A stretch of 64,000 nt of DNA from Lagierella massiliensis (GCF_001407835.1 NZ_CYUO01000005.1:372001-436000), one strand, 5' to 3'. Shown: positions 7,419-17,298, counted from the stretch's first letter. Numbers and translations: made by a program. Notes: generated by a model not told the origin, from the sequence alone.

Positions 7419-7781
7419 ATGGATATATTGGGTAGGGCCGAAGCCTTAATATTTATAAACAAGGGCCAATCTGAAGAGGAGAAGGCCCTGCTTAGTGCAA
7501 TCGGTGACTTAATCACCGATAAGGTCATGAGAAGGATTACAAAATATATTCCCGATACAAAAGAGATTCCAAAAGTGCTGGAATATGCAATTGTTGAAGC
7601 AATAATCAGTCGATACAATCGCATTGGTACTGAGGGAATGTCAACTGAAATGGTTGAGGGTCACTCAATGACCTTTGAAAAAAATGACAAGGCTATGGAA
7701 GACTTAATGGCTGAAGTTGATGACTGGATAGATGATAATTTAGAAGACTCTACGATAAAAAAGGTCGTGAGGTTTCTATGA
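7419..7781 (+). CDS. Head-tail connector (gp6/Phage_connect family)
   Basis: A 120-residue protein whose helical N-terminal two thirds (ITKYIPDTKEIPKVLEYAIVEAIISRYNRIGTEG) match the phage gp6-like head-tail connector family. These form a ring under the portal. It starts one base after the capsid stop and overlaps the next gene by four bases (ATGA), showing tight coupling. The placement between capsid and head closure genes supports the call. Confidence 0.75.
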   Translation: MDILGRAEALIFINKGQSEEEKALLSAIGDLITDKVMRRITKYIPDTKEIPKVLEYAIVEAIISRYNRIGTEGMSTEMVEGHSMTFEKNDKAMEDLMAEVDDWIDDNLEDSTIKKVVRFL

Positions 7782-8110
7782 GATATGATGATAAGGTCGT
7801 CTTTATAAGTGAGGTTGAAGGAAGTTACGACTCAAAGACTGGAAATTATACGGACGGTGGGGAAGTAGTTTCTAAAGAATACTTTGCTAAAATCACGGAT
7901 GCATCAAGGGAGTATCTTAATCTTATGTATGGTGGATTAAGAAAGGGTGTGTATGTAGTTAGAATTAAAAACTTGGTGAAATTCAAAGACGACTTCTTAA
8001 AAGTAATTGGTGGAAGATTTAAGTCTGACAACAAGTATAAAATCATAGACCATAGGATACTTAGAGGAGAAACTATATTTTATGTAGAGGAGCTTACAGG
8101 TGAAAGTTGA
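7778..8110 (+). CDS. Head closure / head-tail joining protein
   Basis: A 110-residue beta-rich protein, DDKVVFISEVEGSYDSKTGNYTDGGEV at the start and IIDHRILRGETIFYVEEL near the end. This pattern is typical of the SPP1 Gp16-like head-tail joining family that plugs the filled head. ATGA overlap with the gene before and 11-base overlap with the gene after place it in the connector cassette. Confidence 0.7.
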   Translation: MRYDDKVVFISEVEGSYDSKTGNYTDGGEVVSKEYFAKITDASREYLNLMYGGLRKGVYVVRIKNLVKFKDDFLKVIGGRFKSDNKYKIIDHRILRGETIFYVEELTGES

Positions 8111-8456
8111 GTTTAAGGGCCTTGAAAAGATCATTAAAGATATGGCGACTGTAACTGAAGTCGCTATAAAAAGTGAGATGGCAAAGGCTGTAAGGGTAAG
8201 CACTTCAGAATGTCAACAACACGCTAAAAGCATAGTTCCAGTTGATACTGGAGACTTGAAGAAGTCCATAGGGATAAATATTTATCATGATGGACTTATT
8301 GGAGAGGTAGAGCCGACTATGGACTACAGAGTATATGTAGAGTATGGTACAAGGTTTATGGCGGCACAACCTTATATGAGACCATCATTTTACAAACAAG
8401 AACCAATATTCAAGAAAGATATGGAAAAAATCGTAAAAAAATATACTAAGGGGTGA
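8100..8456 (+). CDS. HK97 gp10-like tail completion protein
   Basis: A 118-residue HK97 gp10-family protein. The signature VPVDTGDLKKSIG lies at residues 46-58, and the C-terminal VEYGTRFMAAQPYMRPSF is the usual family ending. These proteins act at the head-tail junction or in tail completion. The start is GTG 8100, with GAGGAG nine bases upstream, and it overlaps the preceding gene by 11 bases. Confidence 0.85.
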   Translation: MKVEFKGLEKIIKDMATVTEVAIKSEMAKAVRVSTSECQQHAKSIVPVDTGDLKKSIGINIYHDGLIGEVEPTMDYRVYVEYGTRFMAAQPYMRPSFYKQEPIFKKDMEKIVKKYTKG

Positions 8457-8460
8457 TTAA

Positions 8461-8855
8461 GTGTCACCACAACAAGAAATATTTACAAAACTTAGGGAGT
8501 TAGGGTTTAAGATAACAAAGAACACTTTTGATTATTTACCGGGAGATGTAAAATATCCTTTTATTTTTATAGGGGAACAATATTCAACGGACCAGGCGAA
8601 TAAACAGCGGTGTTTGGCTATGTAGACAGTACAATTCACTTCTACAGCAATAATCCAAGGGCAAGGGGAAGTTTAACAAGCCTTATGGATGATTACATCT
8701 CAATGCTTAGAAAGACAGTAGAAGCTGAAAATTACTACTTGACAATCTTAAGTCTTAACTACAGAGTGATCACTGAAAATATAGAGAACTCAAAGGAACA
8801 GCTTCTACATGGAATTGTAGAAGTAAGACAACACTTTGCACATAAAGGAGAATAG
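8461..8855 (+). pseudogene. Tail terminator/minor tail protein gene broken by a -1 frameshift
   Basis: Read from GTG 8461, the protein begins SPQQEIFTKLRELGFKIT, passes LPGDVKYPFIFIGEQYSTDQAN and then hits a stop at 8622. The other half continues in another frame to 8855, ending LLHGIVEVRQHFAHKGE. Both halves belong to one family of phage tail terminator/completion proteins. Adding one A in the AAA run at 8602-8604 restores a continuous reading (NKTAVFGYVDST). A genuine single-base deletion would leave the prophage unable to finish tails; a homopolymer sequencing error is equally possible. Restored length would be about 131 residues, normal for the family. Confidence 0.8.
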
Positions 8856-8858
8856 AAT

Positions 8859-9359
8859 ATGGCAGAATTAAAACCTATAAAAGGGATTGATCAAATCCTT
8901 TTATTTAGAAAACTTGGCGACAAGACAGCAGCTACAAAGCTTGCATTTCAAACTGAACACTCTATAGAATCATCTATAGATGGTGGAGACTCAACAGCGA
9001 CAAAGGACGGTCCAATTACATCACCTGGAACTGTTGCAGAAGAAATTCCTTTCACTTCTATAGCTGCAAGGGGAGACGGAACAAGGGAATTACTTGAAAA
9101 GGCACACAGAGACCAAGAGCTGATTGAAGTGTGGTCAATTGATAGAGGTGCAGAAGCTAAAGATGGGAAGTATCCTGCAACTTACAGACACTGCACAGTG
9201 AGTGAAGTTTCTATGTCTGCAAATGCTGAAGACTTAATGGAACTTACAGGAACTCTTGTAACTCAAGGAACACCTCAAGAGGGAATGGCAACACTAAGCG
9301 AAGAACAACAACAAGTTATTCAATACAAATTTAAAGACACAACAGAAATTACAGGATAG
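8859..9359 (+). CDS. Major tail (tube) protein
   Basis: A 166-residue major tail protein, TP901-1/phi13 type, which polymerises into the tail tube. The sequence alternates beta strands. The stretch TATKDGPITSPGTVAEEIPFTSIAARGDG and the motif CTVSEVSMSANAEDLMELTGTL are typical of the family. AAGGAGA precedes ATG 8859. Its position between the tail terminator and the tail assembly chaperones is the canonical siphovirus order. Its stop codon lies inside the stem of the terminator downstream. Confidence 0.85.
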   Translation: MAELKPIKGIDQILLFRKLGDKTAATKLAFQTEHSIESSIDGGDSTATKDGPITSPGTVAEEIPFTSIAARGDGTRELLEKAHRDQELIEVWSIDRGAEAKDGKYPATYRHCTVSEVSMSANAEDLMELTGTLVTQGTPQEGMATLSEEQQQVIQYKFKDTTEITG

Positions 9360-9387
9360 AGAGCTTTTAATAGGCTCTCTTTTTATT
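9358..9387 (+). terminator. Terminator after the tail tube gene
   Basis: AGAGAGC (9358-9364) pairs with GCTCTCT (9374-9380), followed by T-rich sequence. A hairpin just after the highly expressed tube gene would let tube protein exceed downstream tail proteins. Confidence 0.75.
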
Positions 9388-9403
9388 TAATAAAGGAGAT
9401 AGT

Positions 9404-9805
9404 ATGCAATTAGAAATTAATAAAAGACTATACGATATTTACTTTGGAATTGACGCCTTGGCAACATTAAATAGAAATTACGCTCTTATGGCTGAGGGAA
9501 TGAACACTAATGAAGTCATTGGAGAAGGGCTTAACTTCTTATACTTTGGACTTGAAGCTTTAAACCCTGTTGCTATAAAGAATTTTATAGTTGCTGGGAC
9601 AAGCACTTTAAAGTCTAAACCATCAAATATAGATATTGACAACTTTACAGTTGATTTAATAGAAAATGATAAATTTGATGATTTTTGCAAGGAGTGTATG
9701 GATTTTTTAGAGAATGCACCTCTTACAAGAAAGAGACTGCAAGAGGTAAAGGCGACTCTTCAAGAGGAGAAGGAAGCGAGAAAAGAAGTAAAGAAAAAAG
9801 CTTAA
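9404..9805 (+). CDS. Tail assembly chaperone (gpG-like)
   Basis: A 133-residue tail assembly chaperone. The N-terminal EINKRLYDIYFGIDALATLNR is a typical start of the Firmicute TAC families. The C-terminus is a highly charged helix (KRLQEVKATLQEEKEARKEVKKKA). Chaperones of this kind coat the tape measure before the tube assembles. The gene ends with codons AAA AAA GCT TAA at 9794-9805. The open frame one base back continues to 10143, so ribosomes slipping -1 make a longer gpGT-type fusion. Confidence 0.8.
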   Translation: MQLEINKRLYDIYFGIDALATLNRNYALMAEGMNTNEVIGEGLNFLYFGLEALNPVAIKNFIVAGTSTLKSKPSNIDIDNFTVDLIENDKFDDFCKECMDFLENAPLTRKRLQEVKATLQEEKEARKEVKKKA

Positions 9806-10143
9806 CTTATTTTGAAATACTTAGCGGTATTTTAAGATATTATCCTAACATGTCAATTCTTGAAGTAAAGAGATTGACTTTAGCTGATGTAGAAGTGCTT
9901 ATGCAAGCTGCAAGGCTAAGGCAAGTTGACTATGAAAATGAAATCCATATGCAAGCCTGGGCTAATCAAGCTGTTCAAGCTACAAAGAAACAAGGCAAGA
10001 ACAAGTATGTTTCAATTTATCGAAGTTATAAGGATTTTTATGACTATGAAAAACATATTGATGAGGCTTGGAATGGAGAGAAAAAGGAAGAAAATAACAA
10101 TGAATTTTTTGAATTAATGAGAAAAGCAAACGCAAGGAGGTGA
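9799..10143 (+). CDS. Frameshift extension of the tail assembly chaperone (gpGT-like)
   Basis: This part is read after a -1 slip at the G-AAA-AAA heptamer (9793-9799). It continues KSLTYFEILSGILRYYPNMSI to the stop at 10143, giving a fusion of about 246 residues. The internal part (LTLADVEVLMQAARLRQVDYENE, then a basic YKDFYDYEKHIDEAW end) is the usual second half of Firmicute chaperone pairs. It has no credible start of its own: the upstream part of this frame lies in the first chaperone gene. The tape measure gene begins five bases after its stop. The slip sequence is not the ideal A-AAA-AAG, so the efficiency is uncertain. Confidence 0.75.
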   Translation, partial: SLTYFEILSGILRYYPNMSILEVKRLTLADVEVLMQAARLRQVDYENEIHMQAWANQAVQATKKQGKNKYVSIYRSYKDFYDYEKHIDEAWNGEKKEENNNEFFELMRKANARR

Positions 10144-10147
10144 CAAA

Positions 10148-13100
10148 ATGAGTGATTATAGTGTAAAGGCCATATTTAGCGCAGAAGACAGAGGTTTTTC
10201 CAAGGCTTTTGAAAAGGCGGGAGCAATGGCAGGTGCTTTGAGTGCCACAACTGGAAAGAAACTTGAAAGCATCGGAAGTTCCTTTGCTGATGTTGGGAAA
10301 AATGCAACGATTGGATTTACTTTACCTTTAGGTTTAGGATTTAAAAAAGCTGTAAGTATATCATCTGAATTTGAATCAGCAATGACTGGAGTTAGAAAGA
10401 CTACCAATATGACTGATGAGGAGTTCGCTAAGATGTCAAAGTCGGTGCAAGAAATGTCTAAGGTTTTACCTGCTGGAACTACAGAAATTGCTGGAGTTGC
10501 TGAAGCTGCTGGACAGCTTGGTATTAAGAAAAAACACTTATTGGACTTTACAAAGACCATGATTGACTTGGGATACTCAACAAACTTGTCTTCTGAAGAA
10601 GGAGCGGTAGCACTTTCAAGATTTGCAAATATCACACAAATGTCACAAAAGGACTTTGGAAAATTAGGATCCACAATTGTTGACCTTGGAAATAACTTTG
10701 CGACTTCTGAAGCTGAAATTGTAGATATGGGACTAAGACTTGCAGGAACTGGAGCGCAGGTAGGACTTACTGAAGCTCAAATTATGGGGCTTTCTACAGC
10801 TATGAGTTCTGTAGGTATTAGAGCAGAAATGGGTGGTTCAGCCTTTTCAAGGGTAATGCAAAAAATGAACACGGCTGTAATTTCAGGTTCAGATAAATTA
10901 GAAGGCTTTGCAGCAGTTGCAGGTATGAGTGCTGAAACATTTAGCACTATGTGGAAGGAAAAACCACAAGAAGCAATAACAGCATTTATAAGTGGACTTG
11001 GATATGCAAAAGACCAAGGACTTGACACAATATCTATGCTAAAAGAACTTGGAATTAATGGAATAAGAGAAGTAGATACACTTCAAAGACTTGCAGGTGC
11101 TGGAGACTTGCTATCTGAAGCCTTTGAAACTGCAAAAGATGCTTGGAAAGATAATATCGCATTAGCACATGAAGCTGATATGAAATATCAAACCTTTGAG
11201 TCAAGAATGGCAATGGTAAAAAATAGGCTTGACATTGTAGGAAAAGCTATAGGAGACAGGTTAAAACCAATAATTGCAGACTTTGCTGAAAGGTTAGCAA
11301 CTTTGGCTGAAAAATTCTTAAACTTAAGTCCGGGAATGCAGGATTTTATATTAAAAGTCGCGTTAATTGCAGCTGCAGTTGGTCCAGTGCTTTTAGTAAT
11401 AGGAACTTTAGCAGGAGTAGTGGCTAAGGCTATGAGTGGTTTTGCAGCCTTTACATCGACTTTAAAAATCACATCAGCAGGTTTAAAGATGACTTCTATT
11501 GCTGGTGATGGATTTGGAGCGTCTCTTGGAACGGTAATTGGTAAAGTAATAGCCTTAGCAGGAAAATTTGCTCCTGTAATTGCTGCGATTGCTCTTTTTG
11601 TTGGAGCTTTAAAACTTGCATGGGAACACTCTGAAGTGTTTAGAGAGACGGTCGGAAATGTATTTGAAGAAATCAAAAGTTCTGCTTCTAATTTCGGAGA
11701 GACAATCGGGAAAGCTTTTGGAGTATTAAAAGAATCACTTGCTCCAGTAGTCGAGGCTTTAAGGCAATTGGGACAGATAATTGGGCAAAGTTTAGGACCT
11801 GTTTTTGCTACTATTGCTGAAATAGTTGGGACTGCGGTAACAAGTGCATTTAATTTGTTGGGAAGTGCAGCAAGTTTAATAGCTTCTGTTTTTAGCAGGT
11901 TATCTCCTATTTTGACTGGAATCATCTCAATTTTTTCAGGACTCGCAAGTATAATTGGTTCTGTTTTAGGACCTGCATTTTCTGTTGTTGGAGCTATAGC
12001 CCAAGCGTTTATTGTTATCTTCGAATTTGTCGCTAATTTGATTATAAAACTTGGCGATGCCATCATGAATAAACTTGCACCAGTTTTTGATTTTGTTGGA
12101 AATATCATGACAAAAGTCGGCGGTGCGATGGAAACTGTCGGTGGCAAAATATCCGGAGTTATGGAAAAAATAGGACTTGGTTCTAAAAAGACATCGAGTG
12201 ATTTTGAAAGTATGCATGAGTCAACAAGTCAAACTTTTGATGGCATGGTTTTAAAAGCTAATGAGTCGAGTACTGGAGTTTTAAATGCCTTTGACATTTT
12301 AAGAACGGGAAGTGTAGAAAAATCTACATCAATGAGTACAGAACTCACAGACCTTTTTACTCAAATGAGTATGAATATGTCTGAAGAGTCTAAAGCTATG
12401 GGCGCAAGTGTAGTATCTGCTATGACTGAAATGGGTATTGGGTCTGTTGAACAAGCCAATGCACTTGTACAAGATGTTGGTTTAAAATGGGAGGAAATGG
12501 CATCCTGGACTGATACTCAATGGGCTTTTGTAAGGGATACTATAAGTGCAAAAATGTTTGAAGCAGAAGCTGGTTCTACAAGTGGAAGTAGTGATATTGC
12601 AAATAGTATTAATAGCGATTGGTCATCTATCTCTGTGGGCACAGACCAAACTTGGGACGATATTAAAAGCACAATTTCTCAAGATATGGAAGTATCAAAA
12701 ACGAGTGCGACTACAGAAGCAAATGAAATTAGTTCAAGTATGAATGAACAGTTTGGTTCTGCAAAAACTGCGGTAGAAACTAATACTCAAGCAATTTCTC
12801 AAGCTGTTGCAACTTGTATGTCTCAAGTTTCGAGTCAAACAAAAACAGATCTTTCAAATATTGCTGCTTCATTTAAGACAAATTTCTCTAATCTTTCTAA
12901 TATAGTGACTACTGCAATGACTCAAATAAATCAAAGCATAAAAACAAATATGCTACAAATAGGACAGATTTCAAAGACAACCCTGTCTCAGATGAGTCAA
13001 GTAATTAAGTCATCAATGTTAAAGATGAGTAGTGACATAAAAAATACAATGAACCAGATATCAAATGAAATAAAAAATTCTATGAGTAATATAAATAGTG

Positions 13101-13933
13101 GGATTAGAAATTCTATGAACATGATGAGCCAGTCAATTAAAAGTTCAATGAACCAAGCTACTCAATCTATTAGAACTGCAATGTCACAGATGAACCAGTT
13201 AATTAAAACAACGTTCACTCAAAGTGGAAATGAAATAAAAAGATTTACTTCTTCGGCAACTAACACCATCAAGCAGTTTCTTACACAAACATTACAGTCA
13301 ACAACTCAAGGCATGAATGCCATGAGACAAAGTGTAAATGCTGGAATGAACAATATAATTAGGGAACTATCAACTGGAACTCAACGAGGGGTACAAGCTG
13401 TTAATAGTCAACGTGGAGCTATGGTATCAGCTGGTAGAAATCTATCTTATGGTTTGGCGAGTGGTATAAGCTATGGAAGGTCAGCTGTAATAAGAGCAGC
13501 TATAAGTGTTGCAACAAGTGCGATAAGAGCTGCAAGAAGTGCCTTAGGTATACACTCACCATCAACAGTCTTTAGAGAAATGGGAATTAATACTGGTAAA
13601 GGCTATATCATAGGTAACGACAGAATTAAAAAGAAGGTAATAGAAAGCACAAAATCTATAGCCCAAGGAGCTATAGACTCATTTAAAAATGTGCCTAAAT
13701 CTTTACAGTCTACGATGGATAGTATGATGAATTTAAAACCTATAAGGCTTGATAACCAAATAAACTCTGTACAAACTATTGCAAATGGTCTTGATATGCC
13801 AAGCATGGATAAGGAAGCTATGAGTTTAGATCTTAATTTACACTTTGGAAATCACGCTTTTAAGTTACTTGTAGATGATATTAGCAAGGCTCAAGGTAAG
13901 GACTTTGAACTTGTGGAAGCGTATGGATACTAA
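10148..13933 (+). CDS. Tail tape measure protein (TP901 family)
   Basis: A 1,261-residue tape measure protein that sets tail length. It carries the TP901 core domain at about residues 75-330, hydrophobic segments at about 400-500 and 580-660, and a long amphipathic helical region at about 880-1090. That last region has a repeated pattern of Ile/Met separated by polar triplets (e.g. MSQSIKSSMNQATQSI). By the usual 1.5 angstrom per residue it predicts a tail near 190 nm. The C-terminal SALGIHSPSTVFREMGINTGKGYIIG is highly typical of the family. AGGAGGTGA precedes ATG 10148. Confidence 0.9.
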   Translation: MSDYSVKAIFSAEDRGFSKAFEKAGAMAGALSATTGKKLESIGSSFADVGKNATIGFTLPLGLGFKKAVSISSEFESAMTGVRKTTNMTDEEFAKMSKSVQEMSKVLPAGTTEIAGVAEAAGQLGIKKKHLLDFTKTMIDLGYSTNLSSEEGAVALSRFANITQMSQKDFGKLGSTIVDLGNNFATSEAEIVDMGLRLAGTGAQVGLTEAQIMGLSTAMSSVGIRAEMGGSAFSRVMQKMNTAVISGSDKLEGFAAVAGMSAETFSTMWKEKPQEAITAFISGLGYAKDQGLDTISMLKELGINGIREVDTLQRLAGAGDLLSEAFETAKDAWKDNIALAHEADMKYQTFESRMAMVKNRLDIVGKAIGDRLKPIIADFAERLATLAEKFLNLSPGMQDFILKVALIAAAVGPVLLVIGTLAGVVAKAMSGFAAFTSTLKITSAGLKMTSIAGDGFGASLGTVIGKVIALAGKFAPVIAAIALFVGALKLAWEHSEVFRETVGNVFEEIKSSASNFGETIGKAFGVLKESLAPVVEALRQLGQIIGQSLGPVFATIAEIVGTAVTSAFNLLGSAASLIASVFSRLSPILTGIISIFSGLASIIGSVLGPAFSVVGAIAQAFIVIFEFVANLIIKLGDAIMNKLAPVFDFVGNIMTKVGGAMETVGGKISGVMEKIGLGSKKTSSDFESMHESTSQTFDGMVLKANESSTGVLNAFDILRTGSVEKSTSMSTELTDLFTQMSMNMSEESKAMGASVVSAMTEMGIGSVEQANALVQDVGLKWEEMASWTDTQWAFVRDTISAKMFEAEAGSTSGSSDIANSINSDWSSISVGTDQTWDDIKSTISQDMEVSKTSATTEANEISSSMNEQFGSAKTAVETNTQAISQAVATCMSQVSSQTKTDLSNIAASFKTNFSNLSNIVTTAMTQINQSIKTNMLQIGQISKTTLSQMSQVIKSSMLKMSSDIKNTMNQISNEIKNSMSNINSGIRNSMNMMSQSIKSSMNQATQSIRTAMSQMNQLIKTTFTQSGNEIKRFTSSATNTIKQFLTQTLQSTTQGMNAMRQSVNAGMNNIIRELSTGTQRGVQAVNSQRGAMVSAGRNLSYGLASGISYGRSAVIRAAISVATSAIRAARSALGIHSPSTVFREMGINTGKGYIIGNDRIKKKVIESTKSIAQGAIDSFKNVPKSLQSTMDSMMNLKPIRLDNQINSVQTIANGLDMPSMDKEAMSLDLNLHFGNHAFKLLVDDISKAQGKDFELVEAYGY

Positions 13934-13943
13934 GGAGGGGAAT

Positions 13944-14786
13944 ATGAAGCAATATAAATTTACTGATACAAATGATACTGTAATGTACAATCCTCCAAGA
14001 ATCCTGACCTTTGTTGATGACAATTGTCTTGATACAAGTATTCCAAACTTTGAAACTCTTACAGTTGAAGGTAGAGAAAATCTTGGAAGAGATGTGGAAT
14101 CAATTAACTACAAGTCAATCACTGCTGGAGGTAAGAAACATTCTTCCAGGTCTTTTGATAATATGCAACATCAAAACAAATTGTTATCTTCTTCAATCAC
14201 TTCAAGAATTATAAGGATTAACTACAAGATAACTTCAAGAAATGACTATGAGTGTAGAAGAAACTGGGAGAAAATCGCATACTTCACTAACAGGGAAGAT
14301 GTGACTCTTAGGTTTAGTGATGACAAAGACTATCAATATACTTCTGGAACTCTTATAGGTGTGGGAGAAGTGCCAGGTAGTGTTAATTCTGCTATATCCT
14401 ATCTTGAGTATGAATGCTTAGATCCTTTTAAGTATGAAAGAGTACTTCAAAGGTGGAACTTTACAAATAGTTCTACTTTCAAGTATTGGTCAATGTATGG
14501 TGTGATAATTGAAAGAATTGAAATCACTTTAAAATATGGTACTTCAAATGTCGCAGTAAATAACGACACAACGGGAGCATATATAAAAATGAGTGGAAGT
14601 TATAAGGCGGGAGATACTATAATCTTTGACCTTTTAAATAATCAAGTACTAAAAAGTACTGGAGAAGATATTACAAGTCAAATGGACTTTGCATCATACC
14701 TTGAGGACTTTACACTTGATATGAATGATATGATTTCCACAACTGGAGGAGCTGTAAAAGTCTTCTATAGGAGGCGCCTATTATGA
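13944..14786 (+). CDS. Distal tail protein (Dit)
   Basis: About 280 residues. Dit hexamers form the hub between the tail tube and the baseplate or fibre. The start MKQYKFTDTND at 13944 is set by AAGGAGGGG directly upstream; a longer frame from 13875 lies inside the tape measure gene and is ignored. The central PGSVNSAISYLEYECLDPFKYE and a beta-rich C-terminal galectin-like half fit Firmicute Dit proteins. It overlaps the next gene by four bases. Confidence 0.8.
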   Translation: MKQYKFTDTNDTVMYNPPRILTFVDDNCLDTSIPNFETLTVEGRENLGRDVESINYKSITAGGKKHSSRSFDNMQHQNKLLSSSITSRIIRINYKITSRNDYECRRNWEKIAYFTNREDVTLRFSDDKDYQYTSGTLIGVGEVPGSVNSAISYLEYECLDPFKYERVLQRWNFTNSSTFKYWSMYGVIIERIEITLKYGTSNVAVNNDTTGAYIKMSGSYKAGDTIIFDLLNNQVLKSTGEDITSQMDFASYLEDFTLDMNDMISTTGGAVKVFYRRRLL

Positions 14787-16890
14787 TTATTTTGATGGAT
14801 AGAAAAGAAAATCAAATTGGTAGGCTTTCCATAAAAGATATAAACACAGCAACTCAAACTGAGGAACTGAATGGATTGACAAAGTTTTACTTTACAATCT
14901 ATCTTGATGCTGTAGACAAGATGAAAGGTGTTGAATATGTGGCGCATAGGGAACTTAGAGATAGGCACAATGTGGCAGTGTATAAGATAATCAACTCAAA
15001 ACCTACAGCACAAGGCTATGATTATGAGTGTATCCATATAGCACATGATGAACTTTTGTCCTATGGATATGTGAGGGAAAGTCGTATGACTGAAACAACT
15101 GCTGCGGATGAACTTGGAGAAAAGATATTAAAGGCAGTAGGTGGAAGGTTGGTAAGGCTGATGAAACTGAATTAAAACCGTGCTACTTCTACGACAACTC
15201 CAGGATTGAGTGTATATCTAAAATACTTGAAACTTGGGACGTAGAACTGCAATATAGAATAAACATAGCAGGGAACAAAATTACTGGAAGATATGTAGAT
15301 ATTGTAAGACAACGAGGAGAAGATACTGGACGAAGATATGTGTATGGATCCAACGCTTTAGAAGTAGTCAAGGAAGAGTCACAAGCCGGACTTTATACTG
15401 CTGTAATCCCAAGAGGTAAAGGAGAAGAAAAGGAAGATACAGGTGGATTTGGAAGAAGAATTAATATAAAGGAGGTTACTTGGAGTAAGGCAAAGGGAAA
15501 TCCTCTTGACAAACCAAAGGACCAAGAATACCTTGAAATTCCTGAAATGACTGATAAATTTGGTTATCCTGATGGCTCAGCAAGATTTAAGGTTGTAGTT
15601 TATTCTGATGTTGAAAAGCCTGAAGATCTAATACAAAAAGCCTATGCCGACCTTGTGGCAAACTCAAGACCTCTTGTAGAGTTTAAATCTCAAATTAGAG
15701 AGACTGATCCTTTAAATTTGGGAGATACAGTTGGAATAATAAGAAGAGATTTAAATATTTTTTATAAGACCAGAGTCTTTAAAGTAACAAGAGATATAAA
15801 GGCTGGAGTAACAACTGCAGTTGAACTTGGAGACAACATCACTAAAACACAGGCTGACTTTAACAAGTCCATAAGGAAAAATATTACTGAGTCAATGGAA
15901 GACACCAGGAATGAACTTGGAAACTCTATAGCTGAAGCAGTAAAAGAACTACAAAGCATGATAACTGACACCATGTTTGATGATAATGCCAACTGGTACT
16001 TTTTAGAGCTTGGCAACAAGTGGGGTTATCCTCCAGGTTTCTACACCTTAAACAAGCCTATAGACCAAAATCCAACTAAGGGGGTTTATATCGGTGGTGG
16101 AAAGATGGGAATTTCAAACTCTACTGATATAAATGGCAAGCTAAAATGGACAACTTGGGCAACTGGTGATGGTATAGTAGCTGATGCAATTACTACTGGG
16201 AATTTAAACGCAAGCCTTTTAAAATCCGGAACAATCGACGCTAATTTAATAAGGGCTGGAATGTTAAAAGGTGGTAACGTCAATTGGAATTTAAATACCG
16301 GAGAATTCAATATAGGAAGCGACTTAACCTATAAAAATGGAGTGTTGGACTTGAACGGGGCTTTAATAGTCAAAGAAATCAACGCGCAAAGTAATAGAAT
16401 TGATGGAAGTAACTTAACTTTAAATGGAAATACTAAGGTTATGGGCGACTTCTCCGTCTCTGGCTCTGCTCTCTTTGGGACGATAAATGCAAGTAGTATC
16501 AATGTAACAAACCTTAACGCTGACAACTTGAGTCGTGGAACTGTGGAAAGACCCTATGATTATGGGAAGATGAAAAATGACTACTACGACTATGACCTAA
16601 AAGGTAACTCTGTAGCTTTTAATGGAAATTCAAGTTACATCACTATAAAAGATACTGGAGGAAGAGGTCAAGTTGATATCAATGGTACTGTGGCAGCAAG
16701 GGGTACTAACTACGATTATGAGCTAAACCGTGGTGGACTACATGGTAGATATGGAAGTATGATAGGTCAAAGTGAAGTAGCTACGCAACTTAAGGGACCA
16801 GGCATGGAATCACCATCAATAACAATAGACACTTCAGGAATTGTAAGGATAGGAAGACTCTTCGTAAATGGGAAGGAGATTACAGGCTAA
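14783..16890 (+). pseudogene. Tail-associated (Tal/endopeptidase-type) protein with a frameshift
   Basis: Two frames together encode one tail protein. The first runs from ATG 14783 to a stop at 15175 (MDRKENQIGRLSIKD to VRESRMTETTAADELGEKIL). The second covers about 15140-16890 and begins GSRWKVGKADETELKPCYFYD, a stretch typical of Tal N-terminal domains. Joining them needs one base restored between about 15130 and 15155. The rest holds phage_tail_endopeptidase features (YPDGSARFKVVVYSDVEKPEDLI), a coiled segment, then a beta-helical fibre part. The intact product would be about 702 residues. If real, the lesion removes host-envelope attachment; it is the second frameshift in this tail cluster. 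Confidence 0.75.
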
Positions 16891-17279
16891 TGCAAGTAAA
16901 TTTATTAGGTAATGTCGTAGATGATAGAACTGGCACGGTAAACGTCGCCTTTGAAATCAACGACATATTAAACAACATAAGATATAGAGGAGACCTTAAC
17001 GTCTCTCAAGAAGAATATAACAAGGCTTTTATGCAAGGTGGGATTGCCCCGCTTGTACTTGAAAAGCTTTCAAAATCGGTAGTAGGTGACGACTCTGTAA
17101 GTAAGGGTGTGACTCTACTTAAAGAGCAAAGAGAAAGGGAATTGCAAAAACTAACAATGGAACTAACCATGATGATTGCACAGGCTTTGACACCACAAAT
17201 GCCACCACTGCCAGAGGATAAAAAAGATGACAATAATACTGATATTGATACTGATACTTCAAGTGTCGATACTGAATAA
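16890..17279 (+). CDS. Phage tail-region protein of unknown function
   Basis: A 129-residue protein not recognised as a known family. The first 40 residues are beta-like (VNLLGNVVDDRTGTVNVAFEIND). The middle is helical (LKEQRERELQKLTMELTMMIAQAL). The end is a low-complexity acidic tail of Asp, Thr and Asn. ATG 16890 overlaps the last base of the Tal stop. Similar small genes often follow Tal in Firmicute phages and are structural or assembly factors; that role is inferred from position. Confidence 0.6.
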   Translation: MQVNLLGNVVDDRTGTVNVAFEINDILNNIRYRGDLNVSQEEYNKAFMQGGIAPLVLEKLSKSVVGDDSVSKGVTLLKEQRERELQKLTMELTMMIAQALTPQMPPLPEDKKDDNNTDIDTDTSSVDTE

Positions 17280-17298
17280 AATTATAGGGAGTGATAAA

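Noticed and set aside
8461-8855. Programmed frameshift in the tail terminator gene
   Set aside because: This gene is not known for recoding, and the repaired frame needs a base added in a plain A-run; error or mutation is simpler.
10156-12147. Long minus-strand open frames opposite the tape measure gene (172 and 319 residues)
   Set aside because: Low-complexity Ser/Ala/Pro/Thr translations from the antisense of a biased helical gene, with no ribosome sites. They are shadows of the real gene.
16890-17279. tRNA or other RNA gene anywhere in the window
   Set aside because: No cloverleaf or rRNA-like conserved stretch was recognised; a tRNAscan run would be decisive.
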